Shown piece after piece: positions 43,910 to 52,320 of a stretch of 62,250 bases of DNA. Position numbers and translations under genes: made by a program. Location: positions 1 to 62,250 of the forward strand of contig JACQZS010000015.1 of assembly GCA_016213725.1 (NCBI GenBank), given 5' to 3'. The stretch's first letter is position 1. The number at the start of each line of letters is the position of its first letter. Under the pieces are notes generated by a model that was given only the letters and a program-made list of their open reading frames with translations, did not search any database and had not been told where the DNA came from. The DNA comes from Acidobacteriota bacterium (GTDB lineage: Bacteria; Acidobacteriota; Terriglobia; Bryobacterales; Bryobacteraceae).

Positions 43910-44715
43910 CCCGCGGGCATTTCCCCCAGGTAGCGCACCAACGGCTCCGGCCGCCACGACCAATCCGGCCGCGCGGTCAGCTCCTCGTGCTGAAGCGTCT
44001 TCAGCGCCGCGAAGAGCTTCAGCACTTCCTGCCGACGGGGGAGCCAGGGTGCCGCATGCTCGCCGCCCGAAGTTTCGAGCATCTGCTCGAAGAGAAGGAT
44101 GCCGCCCGGCCGCAGCGACCGGATGATCCGCTGCAGAATGGGTTCGCGCAGCGGGATCCAGGCATAGGTCATCACGATGAGGTCCCACTGCGACGGGGCG
44201 AAGCCGAACTCCTGGTGACGGCAGACAGTGGCCTGGATGCGCACGCCGGCCGTGCGCGCCGCAGCCTCGGCCCGCGCCACGCCTTCGGCGGAGAAGTCGA
44301 AGCCGGAGACCTGCCAGCCCTGCTGTGCCAGAAAGATGGCATTGCGGCCCTGGCCCATGTGAATGTCGAGCGCCGCTCCGGGCTTCCGGCCGCGCACCGC
44401 TTGAGCGAGAAACGAGTTGGGTTGGGCATTGAAGCGCGGCTCGGAGGAGCGGTAGGTGCGGTCGAAGAAGTAAGGCTCGAGTTCGGCGCGGCGCTGAGCG
44501 GCGAGCGACTCCAGAATTCTGCCGCGGCGCTCCACTTCGCCGGGGCTCAGGCCGCGGCGGCGCAACTCGGCCAGGTACGAGAGACGCGGGTTGAAGTCCG
44601 TATCCGGGCGGGTGCGGTACCAGGCCACATAGTCGCGCCACAGCGCTTCGCCGGCGTCGTCGGGCGCGGTGAGCGCCAGCGGGGCGCAGGAGAGGAAGAA
44701 GTGGCGGCGGCGCAC
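43906..44715 (-). CDS. Methyltransferase-fold protein with export-like N-terminus
   Basis: 269 residues from GTG 44715 with GGGAG upstream. The N-terminus RRRHFFLSCAPLALTAPDD looks like a twin-Arg or lipoprotein signal. The C-terminal half has a class I methyltransferase fold: ALDIHMGQGRNAIFLA (motif I), VSGFDFSAEGV, WDLIVMTYAWIPL and LRPGGILLFEQML. SAM is a cytoplasmic cofactor, so either the N-terminus is not a signal or the domain has another use outside. It follows the PAP2 gene after 17 bases. Confidence 0.7.
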   Translation of the reverse strand: MRRRHFFLSCAPLALTAPDDAGEALWRDYVAWYRTRPDTDFNPRLSYLAELRRRGLSPGEVERRGRILESLAAQRRAELEPYFFDRTYRSSEPRFNAQPNSFLAQAVRGRKPGAALDIHMGQGRNAIFLAQQGWQVSGFDFSAEGVARAEAAARTAGVRIQATVCRHQEFGFAPSQWDLIVMTYAWIPLREPILQRIIRSLRPGGILLFEQMLETSGGEHAAPWLPRRQEVLKLFAALKTLQHEELTARPDWSWRPEPLVRYLGEMPAG

Positions 44716-44732
44716 GTCGGCTCCCGTGCCGG

Positions 44733-45431
44733 TCAGCGGCGGCGCGCGGCGTTGGCGACGGAGTTGCCGATGAGGATTCCGGAGAAGGCGCCGAAATAGA
44801 CGTCGGACGCCCAGTGGCGATTGGCGGAGATGCGGGAAAGCGAGATGGCGGTGGCCGCGCCGTAGAGAGTGATGCCCAGCCATTTCGGACAGCGCGGGTG
44901 GCGGGCGATGGCGGTGGCCACGGCAAACGAGGTCATGGCATGGCCGGAAGGAAAGCTGTCTCCTCCGCTCCAGAAGCTGCCTTTGGAACCTGGCTTGTCA
45001 GGGCGCTCGCGCCAGGTGACCAGTTTCAGCGCGTAACTCACGGTGAGACTGCTGGCCAGGGCCAGCCCTCCGTTACGGCCCATCTCAGTCAGTCTGGGAT
45101 TGCCGCTGGCGTAGCCCACGGCGGTGGTGCCGCCCACGGCGCCGGCCAGGGTGTAGGTCGAACCGATGAGAGAGACGCGCTTGCTCCAGTCGATCTGGTC
45201 CGGGGTGTTGGGCAGGCTATCGGTGATGCGGCGGTCGAGGCTCTTGAGGCCCACCGTCCCGCCCACCAGCGGGACCGCCACGGTCCAGAACTGGCGCTGG
45301 TTCATGTGAAGCGGCGAGAGCCAGATGCGCTTCTGGTCGGAGGCATAGTCGCGCATGAAGCGCTTGGCGGCATTGTCGTTCTGGCCGAAGGCCGGCAAAA
45401 CGAGGAGGAGGATCAGGACTGCCTGCTTCAC
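44733..45431 (-). CDS. PAP2-family phosphatase, secreted
   Basis: 232 residues from GTG 45431. Signal peptide QAVLILLLVLPAFGQ. The three-part phosphatase signature is present: KLVTWRERP, PSGHAMTS and SRISANRHWASD. Hydrophobic segments between these suit a membrane-bound lipid phosphatase, for example undecaprenyl-pyrophosphate or phosphatidate phosphatase; the substrate cannot be fixed. It begins nine bases after the CCA-enzyme gene stop. Confidence 0.82.
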   Translation of the reverse strand: MKQAVLILLLVLPAFGQNDNAAKRFMRDYASDQKRIWLSPLHMNQRQFWTVAVPLVGGTVGLKSLDRRITDSLPNTPDQIDWSKRVSLIGSTYTLAGAVGGTTAVGYASGNPRLTEMGRNGGLALASSLTVSYALKLVTWRERPDKPGSKGSFWSGGDSFPSGHAMTSFAVATAIARHPRCPKWLGITLYGAATAISLSRISANRHWASDVYFGAFSGILIGNSVANAARRR

Positions 45432-45440
45432 AGTTTGAGC

Positions 45441-46766
45441 TTAGCGAAACCGGGATCCGCGCACGATGGGGCCGCGGCCGGGCGTGGCGGGAGCCGGTTC
45501 GGGCTCCGGCGGCGGAGCCGGCTTGCGGATCCGGCCGTCCAGGTGCGCGGCGATGCGCTCCTCGCGCGCTTTGGCGAACTTGGCGTGGCCGGGTTCGAAG
45601 CCGCTGGCCTGGGTGACTTCGGCGTCGGAGACCTCCATGGCCGTCGGCAGGTATTTCGTGAAGTGGTTCCTGATGCGATCCTGCACGATGCGCTGGCCTG
45701 AGTTCAGGAAGAGGAACAGAACCTGTTCGCCAAGCGCCTTGTTGAGGCAATCATAAACGTGCGAGGCTTTGTGCAGCTTGGCCGATTTGAGCAGCGTCTC
45801 CAGCTTTTTCGCGCTCGCCTCCAGCTTCTGCCAGGGCGCCGCCTCCTCTTTCGCCATTTTGGTGTTGGCGATGAGGGCCGCCTTCTCTTTCGGCGACAGC
45901 AACTGGGTGAGGCAGTTGAGGGTCAGGGCGTACCAGTCCGCCGTAAAGGCGGCGCCGAAGGGGATCATCGCCTTCGCCTTGGCCAGTTTCTGGAAAGCCG
46001 CCGGGTTCAGCTTGGCTCCGGTGAGTCCCGGACAGAACAGCCGCGCGAACTTTTCGTCGTCCAGCGCCTTCAGCACGTCTCCGGGATTCGGCTCCAGCGC
46101 GATCTCGCGAAGCTCGGTGTAGAGCGCGCGGGGCGGGATGTGGTTTTCCATGCCGGCCTCGCGGGCGTTCTGGAACTGCTGCAGCGTACGCTCATCGACG
46201 GTGAATCCAAGACGCGCGCGGAAGCGCACCAGGCGGAGCAGCCGGACGGGATCGTCGTAGAGCGAATAGTTGGAGATGGCGCGGATTTCGCGCCGCTCCA
46301 GGTCCGCGGCGCCGTTGGTGGGATCGATCATCAAACCGCGCGAGGCGCGGTTGAGCGAGAGGGCGATCGCATTGAAAGTGAAGTCGCGGCCGCGCAAGTC
46401 CTCGTGGATGGTGGCCGGCGTCACCTGGGGCTTGGCGCCCGGCTTGCCGAACTTCTCCTGGCGGGCCATGGAGATGCCACAGCTCACGCCGTTTGGAAAG
46501 AGCAGTTCGGCGCTCTTGCGGTGATCGTCAATGGCTGTGACCGTGGCGTGCGCCTTCTTGGCCAGATCGCGGGCGAACTTGATCGACGGGCCTTCCACCG
46601 TGAAGTCCAGATCCCGGATCGGAAAGCCGCCCAGCATGTCGCGCATGGCGCCACCCGTCAGGAAGAGGCTGAGATTCGCCTCGCCGGCAGCATTCTGCAC
46701 CGTGGCAAGCACCGCGGCTTGCTCCGGGCTCAGGTGGCTTTCGAGGATGAACATGTAGTCGCTCAT
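45441..46766 (-). CDS. CCA-adding enzyme / poly(A) polymerase family
   Basis: 441 residues from ATG 46766 with AGGA upstream (a longer frame exists but has poor start). Nucleotidyltransferase head: TGGAMRDMLGG, DLDFTVEG (DxD), RGRDFTFNAIALSL and YDDPVRLLRLVRFRARLGF. The body and tail are helical; the last 40 residues are Pro-rich. These enzymes add or repair the CCA end of tRNA. The tRNA-Lys in this window already encodes CCA, so the role may be repair. Poly(A) polymerase activity cannot be excluded. Confidence 0.85.
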   Translation of the reverse strand: MSDYMFILESHLSPEQAAVLATVQNAAGEANLSLFLTGGAMRDMLGGFPIRDLDFTVEGPSIKFARDLAKKAHATVTAIDDHRKSAELLFPNGVSCGISMARQEKFGKPGAKPQVTPATIHEDLRGRDFTFNAIALSLNRASRGLMIDPTNGAADLERREIRAISNYSLYDDPVRLLRLVRFRARLGFTVDERTLQQFQNAREAGMENHIPPRALYTELREIALEPNPGDVLKALDDEKFARLFCPGLTGAKLNPAAFQKLAKAKAMIPFGAAFTADWYALTLNCLTQLLSPKEKAALIANTKMAKEEAAPWQKLEASAKKLETLLKSAKLHKASHVYDCLNKALGEQVLFLFLNSGQRIVQDRIRNHFTKYLPTAMEVSDAEVTQASGFEPGHAKFAKAREERIAAHLDGRIRKPAPPPEPEPAPATPGRGPIVRGSRFR

Positions 46767-46810
46767 GGCTATTTCCTCTCCGCCGGAACTCACCCCGGCG
46801 GACGTCCGGA

Positions 46811-47710
46811 TCAATTCCGGGGATGATGCCGTTCGACTACGCCTTTCAGACGCTCTCGAACGACATGCGTGTAGATCTGCGTGGTGGCGATGTCAGCGTG
46901 CCCCAGCATGGTTTGAACGCTTCGCAAATCAGCCCCGCCATCCAACAGGTGTGTGGCGAAACTGTGACGCACCACGTGGGGCGTCAGATTCCGGAAAATC
47001 CCAACCTTGCGGCCGTAGCCGTTCAACAGTTTCCAGAAGCCCTGGCGAGTCATGGCCCCGCCTCGGGCGGTCACAAACAGATAGGGGCTCGACCGGGCCT
47101 TCAGAAGCTCCGGCCGCGCCAGGGAAAGATACTCGCGAATGGCCTCCTGCGCCCGGTTCCCTACTGGCACCAGGCGTTGCTTTTCGCCTTTGCCGGTGAC
47201 CCGCAGAAAGCCCAGGTCCAGGTTCAGATCCGTCAGCCGAAGGGTACAAAGCTCAGAAACCCGCAGCCCGCAGGCATAGAGCAACTCCATCATCGCCCGG
47301 TCCCGGCGGCAGTTCGGCTTTTCGCCGGCGGGCGCGGACAACAGGTGGTCCACCTGCTGGCCGGTGAGATACTTCGGCAGGTTCTGCCATTGCCGGGGTG
47401 CGGCCAGCAGAGCCGTCGGATCTTCGCTGACTTGGCCCTCACTGAGAAGAAAACGGAAAAATTGACGGAGCGTGGTGAGGTGCCGGGCGACCGAGCGGCT
47501 GGCCAACCCCTCGGCGCGGAGTGCGTCCAGGTAGTGCCGGATCTCCTCCGGGCCGGGGAATCCGGCTTGGCCGCGTTTCTCCCAGTAGGCCTGAAAGTGA
47601 TTCAAATCAAAGGAGTAAGACGCCAGAGAATTAGAGGAAAGTCCCTTCTCCACCCGGGCAAAGGTGAGAAAGGCGGCAGCGGCGGGGCCGAATCCTCCTT
47701 TTTGGCGCAT
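46811..47710 (-). CDS. xerD: Tyrosine recombinase, XerC/XerD type
   Basis: 299 residues, the usual Xer length. N-terminal SAM-like domain (about 8-90) and catalytic domain with the R-K-HxxR-H-Y set: ACGLRVSEL, GKGEKQRLVP, TPHVVRHSFATHLL, LGHADIATTQIYTHV. It resolves chromosome dimers at dif. Sequence style fits XerD more than a phage integrase; the lack of nearby phage genes supports this. First gene of a minus-strand run to the CCA enzyme. Confidence 0.85.
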   Translation of the reverse strand: MRQKGGFGPAAAAFLTFARVEKGLSSNSLASYSFDLNHFQAYWEKRGQAGFPGPEEIRHYLDALRAEGLASRSVARHLTTLRQFFRFLLSEGQVSEDPTALLAAPRQWQNLPKYLTGQQVDHLLSAPAGEKPNCRRDRAMMELLYACGLRVSELCTLRLTDLNLDLGFLRVTGKGEKQRLVPVGNRAQEAIREYLSLARPELLKARSSPYLFVTARGGAMTRQGFWKLLNGYGRKVGIFRNLTPHVVRHSFATHLLDGGADLRSVQTMLGHADIATTQIYTHVVRERLKGVVERHHPRN

Positions 47711-47813
47711 CGGTGTAATGATACAATACCTGCGTAATTATTTGAAAGTAAAGGCCCGCATCTCTTTTGGGGGATTCCGGCAGCCGTAGCGAGGGAAAGC
47801 GAGAGTTCCGCCC

Positions 47814-48299
47814 GTGAGCAGTTCAACCGTCAAACGCGTGGTGATCGAACGGTTTGACCGCGAGTTGCTGCGCGGCTTCGTCAAGCCGCAGCACTACCTC
47901 CTGGCGGAGGGCCTGGAGCTGATGAGCCCGGACGGCAGCGTCGCCATCGTGCCGTTGGATCAGATCAAGGCGGTGTCATTTGTGCGGGACCCGGACGGCG
48001 ATGGAGTGCTCTCTGAGCGCCGTTCCTTCCTGGCGCGTCCCAAAGTGGCCGGCCTGTGGGTGGAGGCCCGCTTCCGCGACGGTGACGCCATGGAAGGCGT
48101 AATGCCGAACAACCTGCTGCAGGTGGAGCACTCTGGCTATAGCCTGTCGCCGCCGGAAACCGGGGGCAACGCGCAGCGCGTTTTCGTACCGCGAAAAGCG
48201 TTGGCGGATCTTCAGGTTCTGGGCGTAGTGGGCACCAGGAAGAAGCGGCCGGCGGCGGCCGTGGCGGAGCAGCAGATCAGGCTGTTTGCAGAGGACTGA
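47814..48299 (+). CDS. Conserved small protein of unknown function
   Basis: 161 residues, starting with GTG 47814. It begins KRVVIERFDRELLRGFV, followed by a beta-rich domain (LLAEGLELMSPDGSVAIVPL, AVSFVRDPDGDGV) and a C-terminal basic segment (GTRKKRPAAAVAE). No signal peptide or membrane segment. Related small proteins with an RGF pattern occur in Acidobacteriota, by recollection, without known function. The 3' end overlaps the convergent ligase-like gene by 23 bases. Confidence 0.65.
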   Translation: MSSSTVKRVVIERFDRELLRGFVKPQHYLLAEGLELMSPDGSVAIVPLDQIKAVSFVRDPDGDGVLSERRSFLARPKVAGLWVEARFRDGDAMEGVMPNNLLQVEHSGYSLSPPETGGNAQRVFVPRKALADLQVLGVVGTRKKRPAAAVAEQQIRLFAED

Positions 48300-48858
48300 C
48301 GGTGCGCAGCGAGCACTCGCTGAGATCCTCCCAGGTGTCAGGATCGACATTGCGCACGAAAGAAAGCGTTTCCACGCAGAAGCGGCGCGGGTGAGAGAAC
48401 TCCCGCCACTGGCGGCGGGCCGCCTCCAGCACTGCGCCCACTTCCCCAGGCCCGATCTCCTGCGCGATGGTCACGTGCGGGTGGAACGGGAAGGGCTCAT
48501 TGAACGCGAAAGCGGCACGGTTCAGCTGCCGGTGTAGCTGCAGCAACTCATTCCGCCCTTCGCCGATAGAGAGGTAGGCCACTCGCGTGGACTCAAATAG
48601 CTCCACCCCGGAGAGTTGAACTTCGAAGGGCTGCGCGCCGGAGAGTTGTTCGGCAAAACCGGCCACCAGGCGGTCCGTGGGCGCGGTCAGCTTCCGGGGG
48701 GGAAGCACCGTGACATGAGAACGCAGCCGGCAGCCCGGCACCAGTTCCTTGCGGAGGCTGTTTACGAAGTCGCTCAGAGGGGATGGGAGGTAAGCAACGA
48801 CGGCGTAAAAGCCGCCCAGGCGCCAGCCGTTGCTAGGACATATGGATGGTTCGTCCAT
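48277..48858 (-). CDS. 2'-5' RNA ligase / cyclic phosphodiesterase family
   Basis: 193 residues from ATG 48858. The 2H-phosphoesterase motifs are SHVTVLPPR and PHVTIAQEI (HxT twice, about 82 residues apart). The fold handles 2',3'-cyclic phosphates or 2'-5' RNA links. The start region carries a 16-base tandem duplication, so the exact start is not certain. It is divergent in orientation from nothing nearby; the next minus-strand gene lies 101 bases upstream. Confidence 0.75.
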   Translation of the reverse strand: MDEPSICPSNGWRLGGFYAVVAYLPSPLSDFVNSLRKELVPGCRLRSHVTVLPPRKLTAPTDRLVAGFAEQLSGAQPFEVQLSGVELFESTRVAYLSIGEGRNELLQLHRQLNRAAFAFNEPFPFHPHVTIAQEIGPGEVGAVLEAARRQWREFSHPRRFCVETLSFVRNVDPDTWEDLSECSLRTVSPLQTA

Positions 48859-48873
48859 TTGATGGTTCGTCCA
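48845..48873. repeat. 16-base tandem duplication at a start codon
   Basis: GATGGTTCGTCCA occurs at 48845-48857 and again at 48861-48873, period 16. On the minus strand the two copies present ATGGACGAACC and GTGGACGAACC in different frames; only the ATG copy leads into the ligase-like gene. Confidence 0.75.
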
Positions 48874-48959
48874 CGGCAATCCAATCGATCCCGGATCCGG
48901 AACCCGGAAGGGGCCGCCCTTTGGTTCCGTGCGGCCGGTGTCAGGCCGCGCCGGGCGCC

Positions 48960-49301
48960 TCAAGCTGGGCAGGCAGGCAATTCCGACGGCGCCGGCCCTG
49001 CGGCCAGGGGCGCCGTTTCCAGGCCGGTCCGAATCTCAGGCATCACCCAGCGAGCTTCCTCGAAGCCTACGTACTTACAGATGCGAAGTTCTCCGGACTC
49101 GGATTCGAGAATATCTCCGACTTCCAGGGCCTCGCTGGAACCGCGCAGGTTCATCCAGGCGTCGTAGAACCCGAGCGCCGTCACTTCGCCGGCGGCCTCG
49201 TAGTCCTTCGGCTTCAGAGAAGAGACGCCGCAGGTGTGCGGAGCCCAGCGGAACTGCTGGCGGACCGTCTCCTTCATCCGATAAATACGGAAGACTGGCA
49301 T
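48960..49301 (-). CDS. Small conserved protein of unknown function
   Basis: 113 residues from ATG 49301 (MPVFRIYRMKETVRQQFRWA); nine more codons are open upstream. The N-terminal half is basic and aromatic, with a possible strand-rich core (DYEAAGEVTALGFYDAWMNL, GDILESESGELRICKYVGFE) and a loose Ala/Pro tail. I recall similar small proteins in Solibacter-like genomes but no function. No membrane segment. Confidence 0.65.
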   Translation of the reverse strand: MPVFRIYRMKETVRQQFRWAPHTCGVSSLKPKDYEAAGEVTALGFYDAWMNLRGSSEALEVGDILESESGELRICKYVGFEEARWVMPEIRTGLETAPLAAGPAPSELPACPA

Positions 49302-49414
49302 ACCGCCCCATTGTCGCTCTAAGAACAAGCTGGCGTCAAAATGTTTCAGCAGCCCGGCTGGCCGCCTCGCCGCCGGCGCGGCGAATTGGCCGGAAATGGT
49401 AGGCTCCGAAGGAG

Positions 49415-49972
49415 ATGCCGGAATGGGATGAACTCGATTTGACGCCCGGAGCGCGAGAGATCCTCGAATGGAACGGGGGGCCCGGGGAGATGCCGCTGGT
49501 TTGCCGCCGGAGCGTCCCCGCCGAAATCGCGGTCAAGTTGCGGAGTGCCGTCGCGGAGCGGCTGTTCCCTCAAGCGCACTCTCCGGCGGGCGCGCTGGCC
49601 GGCCTTTGGCTGGCGTGGTCCGGGTATGAGGAGGCGCATGGCATTGCCCAGGAGTTGCACACCGCGGAGGGCAGCTACTGGCACGGCATCGTCCACCGGC
49701 AGGAGCCGGACGACTGGAACTCGGGTTACTGGTTCCGGCGGGTAGGCCGGCATCCCATCTTCCCCGCCCTGGCGCAAGGGGCCGCGGATCTGGCCGGCTC
49801 CTACCCGAGGGCGGCGGCCTTGCCGGCCAGGGACTGGGACCCGGAGCAGCTGATCCGCTACTGCGCCCAGGCCCGCAATGCGCCCGGAGGCGAAACGGAG
49901 CGCTACGCGGTGGCAGTGCAACAACTGGAGTGGAAACTGCTCTTCGCCTGGTGCGCCCGCGTGAGACGATAG
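49415..49972 (+). CDS. Hypothetical protein, 185 residues
   Basis: ATG 49415 follows GGAG directly, so the start may be misplaced. The protein is rich in Trp and has the conserved-looking block HGIVHRQEPDDWNSGYWFRR with RVGRHPIFPAL, which suggests an active or binding site. No signal peptide. No family recognised with confidence. The gene precedes the membrane-fusion protein by 19 bases on the same strand. Confidence 0.65.
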   Translation: MPEWDELDLTPGAREILEWNGGPGEMPLVCRRSVPAEIAVKLRSAVAERLFPQAHSPAGALAGLWLAWSGYEEAHGIAQELHTAEGSYWHGIVHRQEPDDWNSGYWFRRVGRHPIFPALAQGAADLAGSYPRAAALPARDWDPEQLIRYCAQARNAPGGETERYAVAVQQLEWKLLFAWCARVRR

Positions 49973-49991
49973 GAAGAGCAGTAAAGAACCG

Positions 49992-51203
49992 ATGAAACGC
50001 TGGTTGATCCTGGTCTCCCTCCTGATTGTGGCCGCGGTGGCGGCCTGGCTCGGTGCGCGGCGCTCCGCTCCGCCGGAGGTCCCCTTCGGCAAGGTGAAGC
50101 GCGAAACCCTGGTGAGCGTGCTGGCGACCAACGGCAGGACGGAGCCGCTGGACTGGTCCCCAGTGCATGCGATGAGACCGGGACGCATCGCGAAGGTGGC
50201 GGTGGAACAGGGGCAACAGGTGCCGGCTGGAGCCGTTCTGGTGGTGCTGGGTAACGAGGATGCGGAATCTGCCGTGGCCTCGAGCCAGGCGCGCGTGGAG
50301 CAGGCGCAGGCCGAACTGGCCATCCTTACCGGCGGCGGCCGGGCGGCGGAACTGGCGCAAATCGAAAGCAACATTCAACGGCTGACGGCGGAAAGAGACG
50401 CCGCCGCGAAGACCCTCGCTTCCACGGAGAGGCTGGTGCGGAAACAAGCCGCTCCGGCCGTGGAGTTGGAAGCGGCGCAGGGCAGGCTGGCCACTCTGGA
50501 GATCCAGCTCTCCAGCGAAAAGAAGCGCCGGGAGGCGATGGTGATGCAGGCCGACATGCGGGCGGCGAGGGCCAAGGTGGCTGAGGCGGAGAGCGGTCTG
50601 GCGCAGGCCAAAAAGCGGCTGGAAGAAGTAGTGGTGCGGAGCCCGCGGGCGGGCATCGTCTACGATCTGCCGGCGCGGGCCGGAGCCTGGGCCAATGAAG
50701 GGGAACTGCTGGCGAAGGTGGGCGAAACCTCCCAGTTGAAGGTCGTGGTGCACGTGGACGAGCCGGATCTAGGCAAGATCCGCGAAGGCCAGCCGGTCTC
50801 CATCACCTGGGACGCGATGTCCGGCAAGGAGTGGAGCGGCGTGGTGCGGCGGGCGCCGTCGCAGGTAGTGGCGCTGGGCACCAGGATGGTGGGCGAGGTG
50901 GACACGCTGGTGCAAAACCCCGGCCGGGATCTGCCTCCGGGCGCGAACATCAACGCCAGAATCCGCGCGCAGGTGGTGGAGGGCGCGGTGACGATTCCGA
51001 AGTCGGCGCTCCGCAGAGTGGGCACCGAACTGGGGGTCTATGTGCTGAAGGGTGGAACGCTGGAGTGGCGCAAGGTAGTGATCGGCGCATCCAGCGAGGC
51101 CTTGGCCGAGATTAGGGAAGGCCTGAAAGAGGGCGACTCCGTGGCGCTGCCGACCGAGATGGAACTGCGGCCGGCGATTCCGGTGACGCCCATTTATCCC
51201 TAA
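49992..51203 (+). CDS. Membrane-fusion (HlyD/RND adaptor) protein
   Basis: 403 residues. N-terminal membrane anchor (WLILVSLLIVAAVAAWLG), barrel-sandwich domain (GRIAKVAVEQGQQVPAGAVL), long helical hairpin (about 95-215; AESGLAQAKKRLEEVVVRSP) and beta-barrel/MP domains (SQLKVVVHVDEPDLGKIREG). Such adaptors link an inner-membrane ABC or RND pump to an outer-membrane channel. No pump gene is adjacent on the same strand; the MsbA-like exporter is beyond the isomerase gene. A strong hairpin lies just downstream. Confidence 0.85.
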   Translation: MKRWLILVSLLIVAAVAAWLGARRSAPPEVPFGKVKRETLVSVLATNGRTEPLDWSPVHAMRPGRIAKVAVEQGQQVPAGAVLVVLGNEDAESAVASSQARVEQAQAELAILTGGGRAAELAQIESNIQRLTAERDAAAKTLASTERLVRKQAAPAVELEAAQGRLATLEIQLSSEKKRREAMVMQADMRAARAKVAEAESGLAQAKKRLEEVVVRSPRAGIVYDLPARAGAWANEGELLAKVGETSQLKVVVHVDEPDLGKIREGQPVSITWDAMSGKEWSGVVRRAPSQVVALGTRMVGEVDTLVQNPGRDLPPGANINARIRAQVVEGAVTIPKSALRRVGTELGVYVLKGGTLEWRKVVIGASSEALAEIREGLKEGDSVALPTEMELRPAIPVTPIYP

Positions 51204-51209
51204 AGAAAT

Positions 51210-51235
51210 GCCCCGCCGCGGCTGGGCGGCGGGGC
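51210..51235. terminator. Bidirectional terminator hairpin
   Basis: Stem GCCCCGCCGC / GCGGCGGGGC with a six-base loop lies between the convergent adaptor and isomerase genes. Ten G-C-rich pairs; no T-run on either side. Confidence 0.7.
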
Positions 51236-51261
51236 TCGTCCTGCAAGGAAAATCCGGCCTG

Positions 51262-52314
51262 CTACTTTGCCGGCTTGGGCTGCGGCGCAGCGGGAGCTGC
51301 GGGAGCAGCCGGCGCGCCGGGAGCTGCGGCCGGAGCGGCCGGCGGCTGGGGCGCACCGAAGTAGGTGGTGTCCAGCGTCGTCTTGGTGGTCTCCTTGAAA
51401 GCCTTCATCGCCTTCTGCGCGTTTTCCGTGGTGAGTTGCTTGGTGATCTCGTCCTTCACTTCCGCCAGGGGCTTGGCGCCGCGTTCCTGCACCTGAATGA
51501 TGTGGTAGCCGAAGGCGCTCTTCACCGGCTGGCTGACTTCACCCACGGGCAGCGAGAAGGCCGCCTGCTCAAAAGCCGGCACCATGCGGCCGCGGCCGAA
51601 AGAGCCGAGGTCGCCGCCCTGCGCGCCGGAGCCGGTGTCGTCGGATTCGGCCTTGGCAACGGCGGCGAAGTCCTCGCCCTTGATGATGCGCTCGCGGATG
51701 GCCTGCGCCTTGGCAAGCGCTTCGGCCTCAGAGAGGTCAGCCTTGCCCGGCTGAATCGGCACCCTCGAACCTTTGAAGCGAATGAGGATGTGCCGCGCCT
51801 TGGCGTTCTCAAATTCGGCGGCGTGCGCGGTGTACCAGGCCGCGACGTCGGCATCGGTAGGCTTCTGAGTCTCAGACAGGTGCTGGTAGTAGAGGGCGGC
51901 CAGGCCGCTCTCCTGCTGGAGGTAGATCTGCACCTTCGGGCCGGGCTTCTCGGCCAGCTTCAGCTTCCGCGCTTCCTCGGCGAAGTTGACGATGTCGCCG
52001 AGCTGTTCGGCGAACCGGCGGCGGGCTTCCGGCGAGTTCGGGCCCAACTGCGACTTGATCGTGTCCGGCAGGTTCTCCATGAGATTGTCGAACTGGGAGC
52101 GGGTCATCCTGGTGGAGCCGGCGGTGAACACCACCGGATCGGCGGCGCTGGCAGCTGGGGCGGCCGATTTGGCGGCCGCCGCGGCCGCGGGCTTGGCCGC
52201 CGGGGCGGGTTTCGCCGTTTGTGCAGGCTTCGGCGCGGCAGCCGCCGCGGGTTTGGGTGCAGACGTCTGCGCCCAAAGCGCCGCTGCAAGCATCGACAAT
52301 AGAAAGACTCTCAT
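51262..52314 (-). CDS. Parvulin-type peptidyl-prolyl isomerase, periplasmic
   Basis: 350 residues. Signal peptide [16 protein letters not shown]. Residues about 17-58 are an Ala/Pro/Lys linker; a SurA-like helical region follows (about 60-160), then a rotamase domain (about 170-290; [39 protein letters not shown]). The C-terminus (about 322-350) is another Ala/Pro repeat. It helps fold exported or outer-membrane proteins. The gene is divergent from the ABC exporter with only six bases between the start codons, so their control regions lie inside each other's coding sequence. Confidence 0.85.
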   Translation of the reverse strand: MRVFLLSMLAAALWAQTSAPKPAAAAAPKPAQTAKPAPAAKPAAAAAAKSAAPAASAADPVVFTAGSTRMTRSQFDNLMENLPDTIKSQLGPNSPEARRRFAEQLGDIVNFAEEARKLKLAEKPGPKVQIYLQQESGLAALYYQHLSETQKPTDADVAAWYTAHAAEFENAKARHILIRFKGSRVPIQPGKADLSEAEALAKAQAIRERIIKGEDFAAVAKAESDDTGSGAQGGDLGSFGRGRMVPAFEQAAFSLPVGEVSQPVKSAFGYHIIQVQERGAKPLAEVKDEITKQLTTENAQKAMKAFKETTKTTLDTTYFGAPQPPAAPAAAPGAPAAPAAPAAPQPKPAK

Positions 52315-52320
52315 TACTTT

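Noticed and set aside
42281..44926. 881-codon minus-strand frame across the second sulfatase
   Set aside because: It crosses two real genes, lacks motifs and is explained by codon bias of the sulfatase gene.
46811..47710. Phage integrase and prophage remnant
   Set aside because: The recombinase has Xer length and lies in housekeeping genes; no phage genes nearby.
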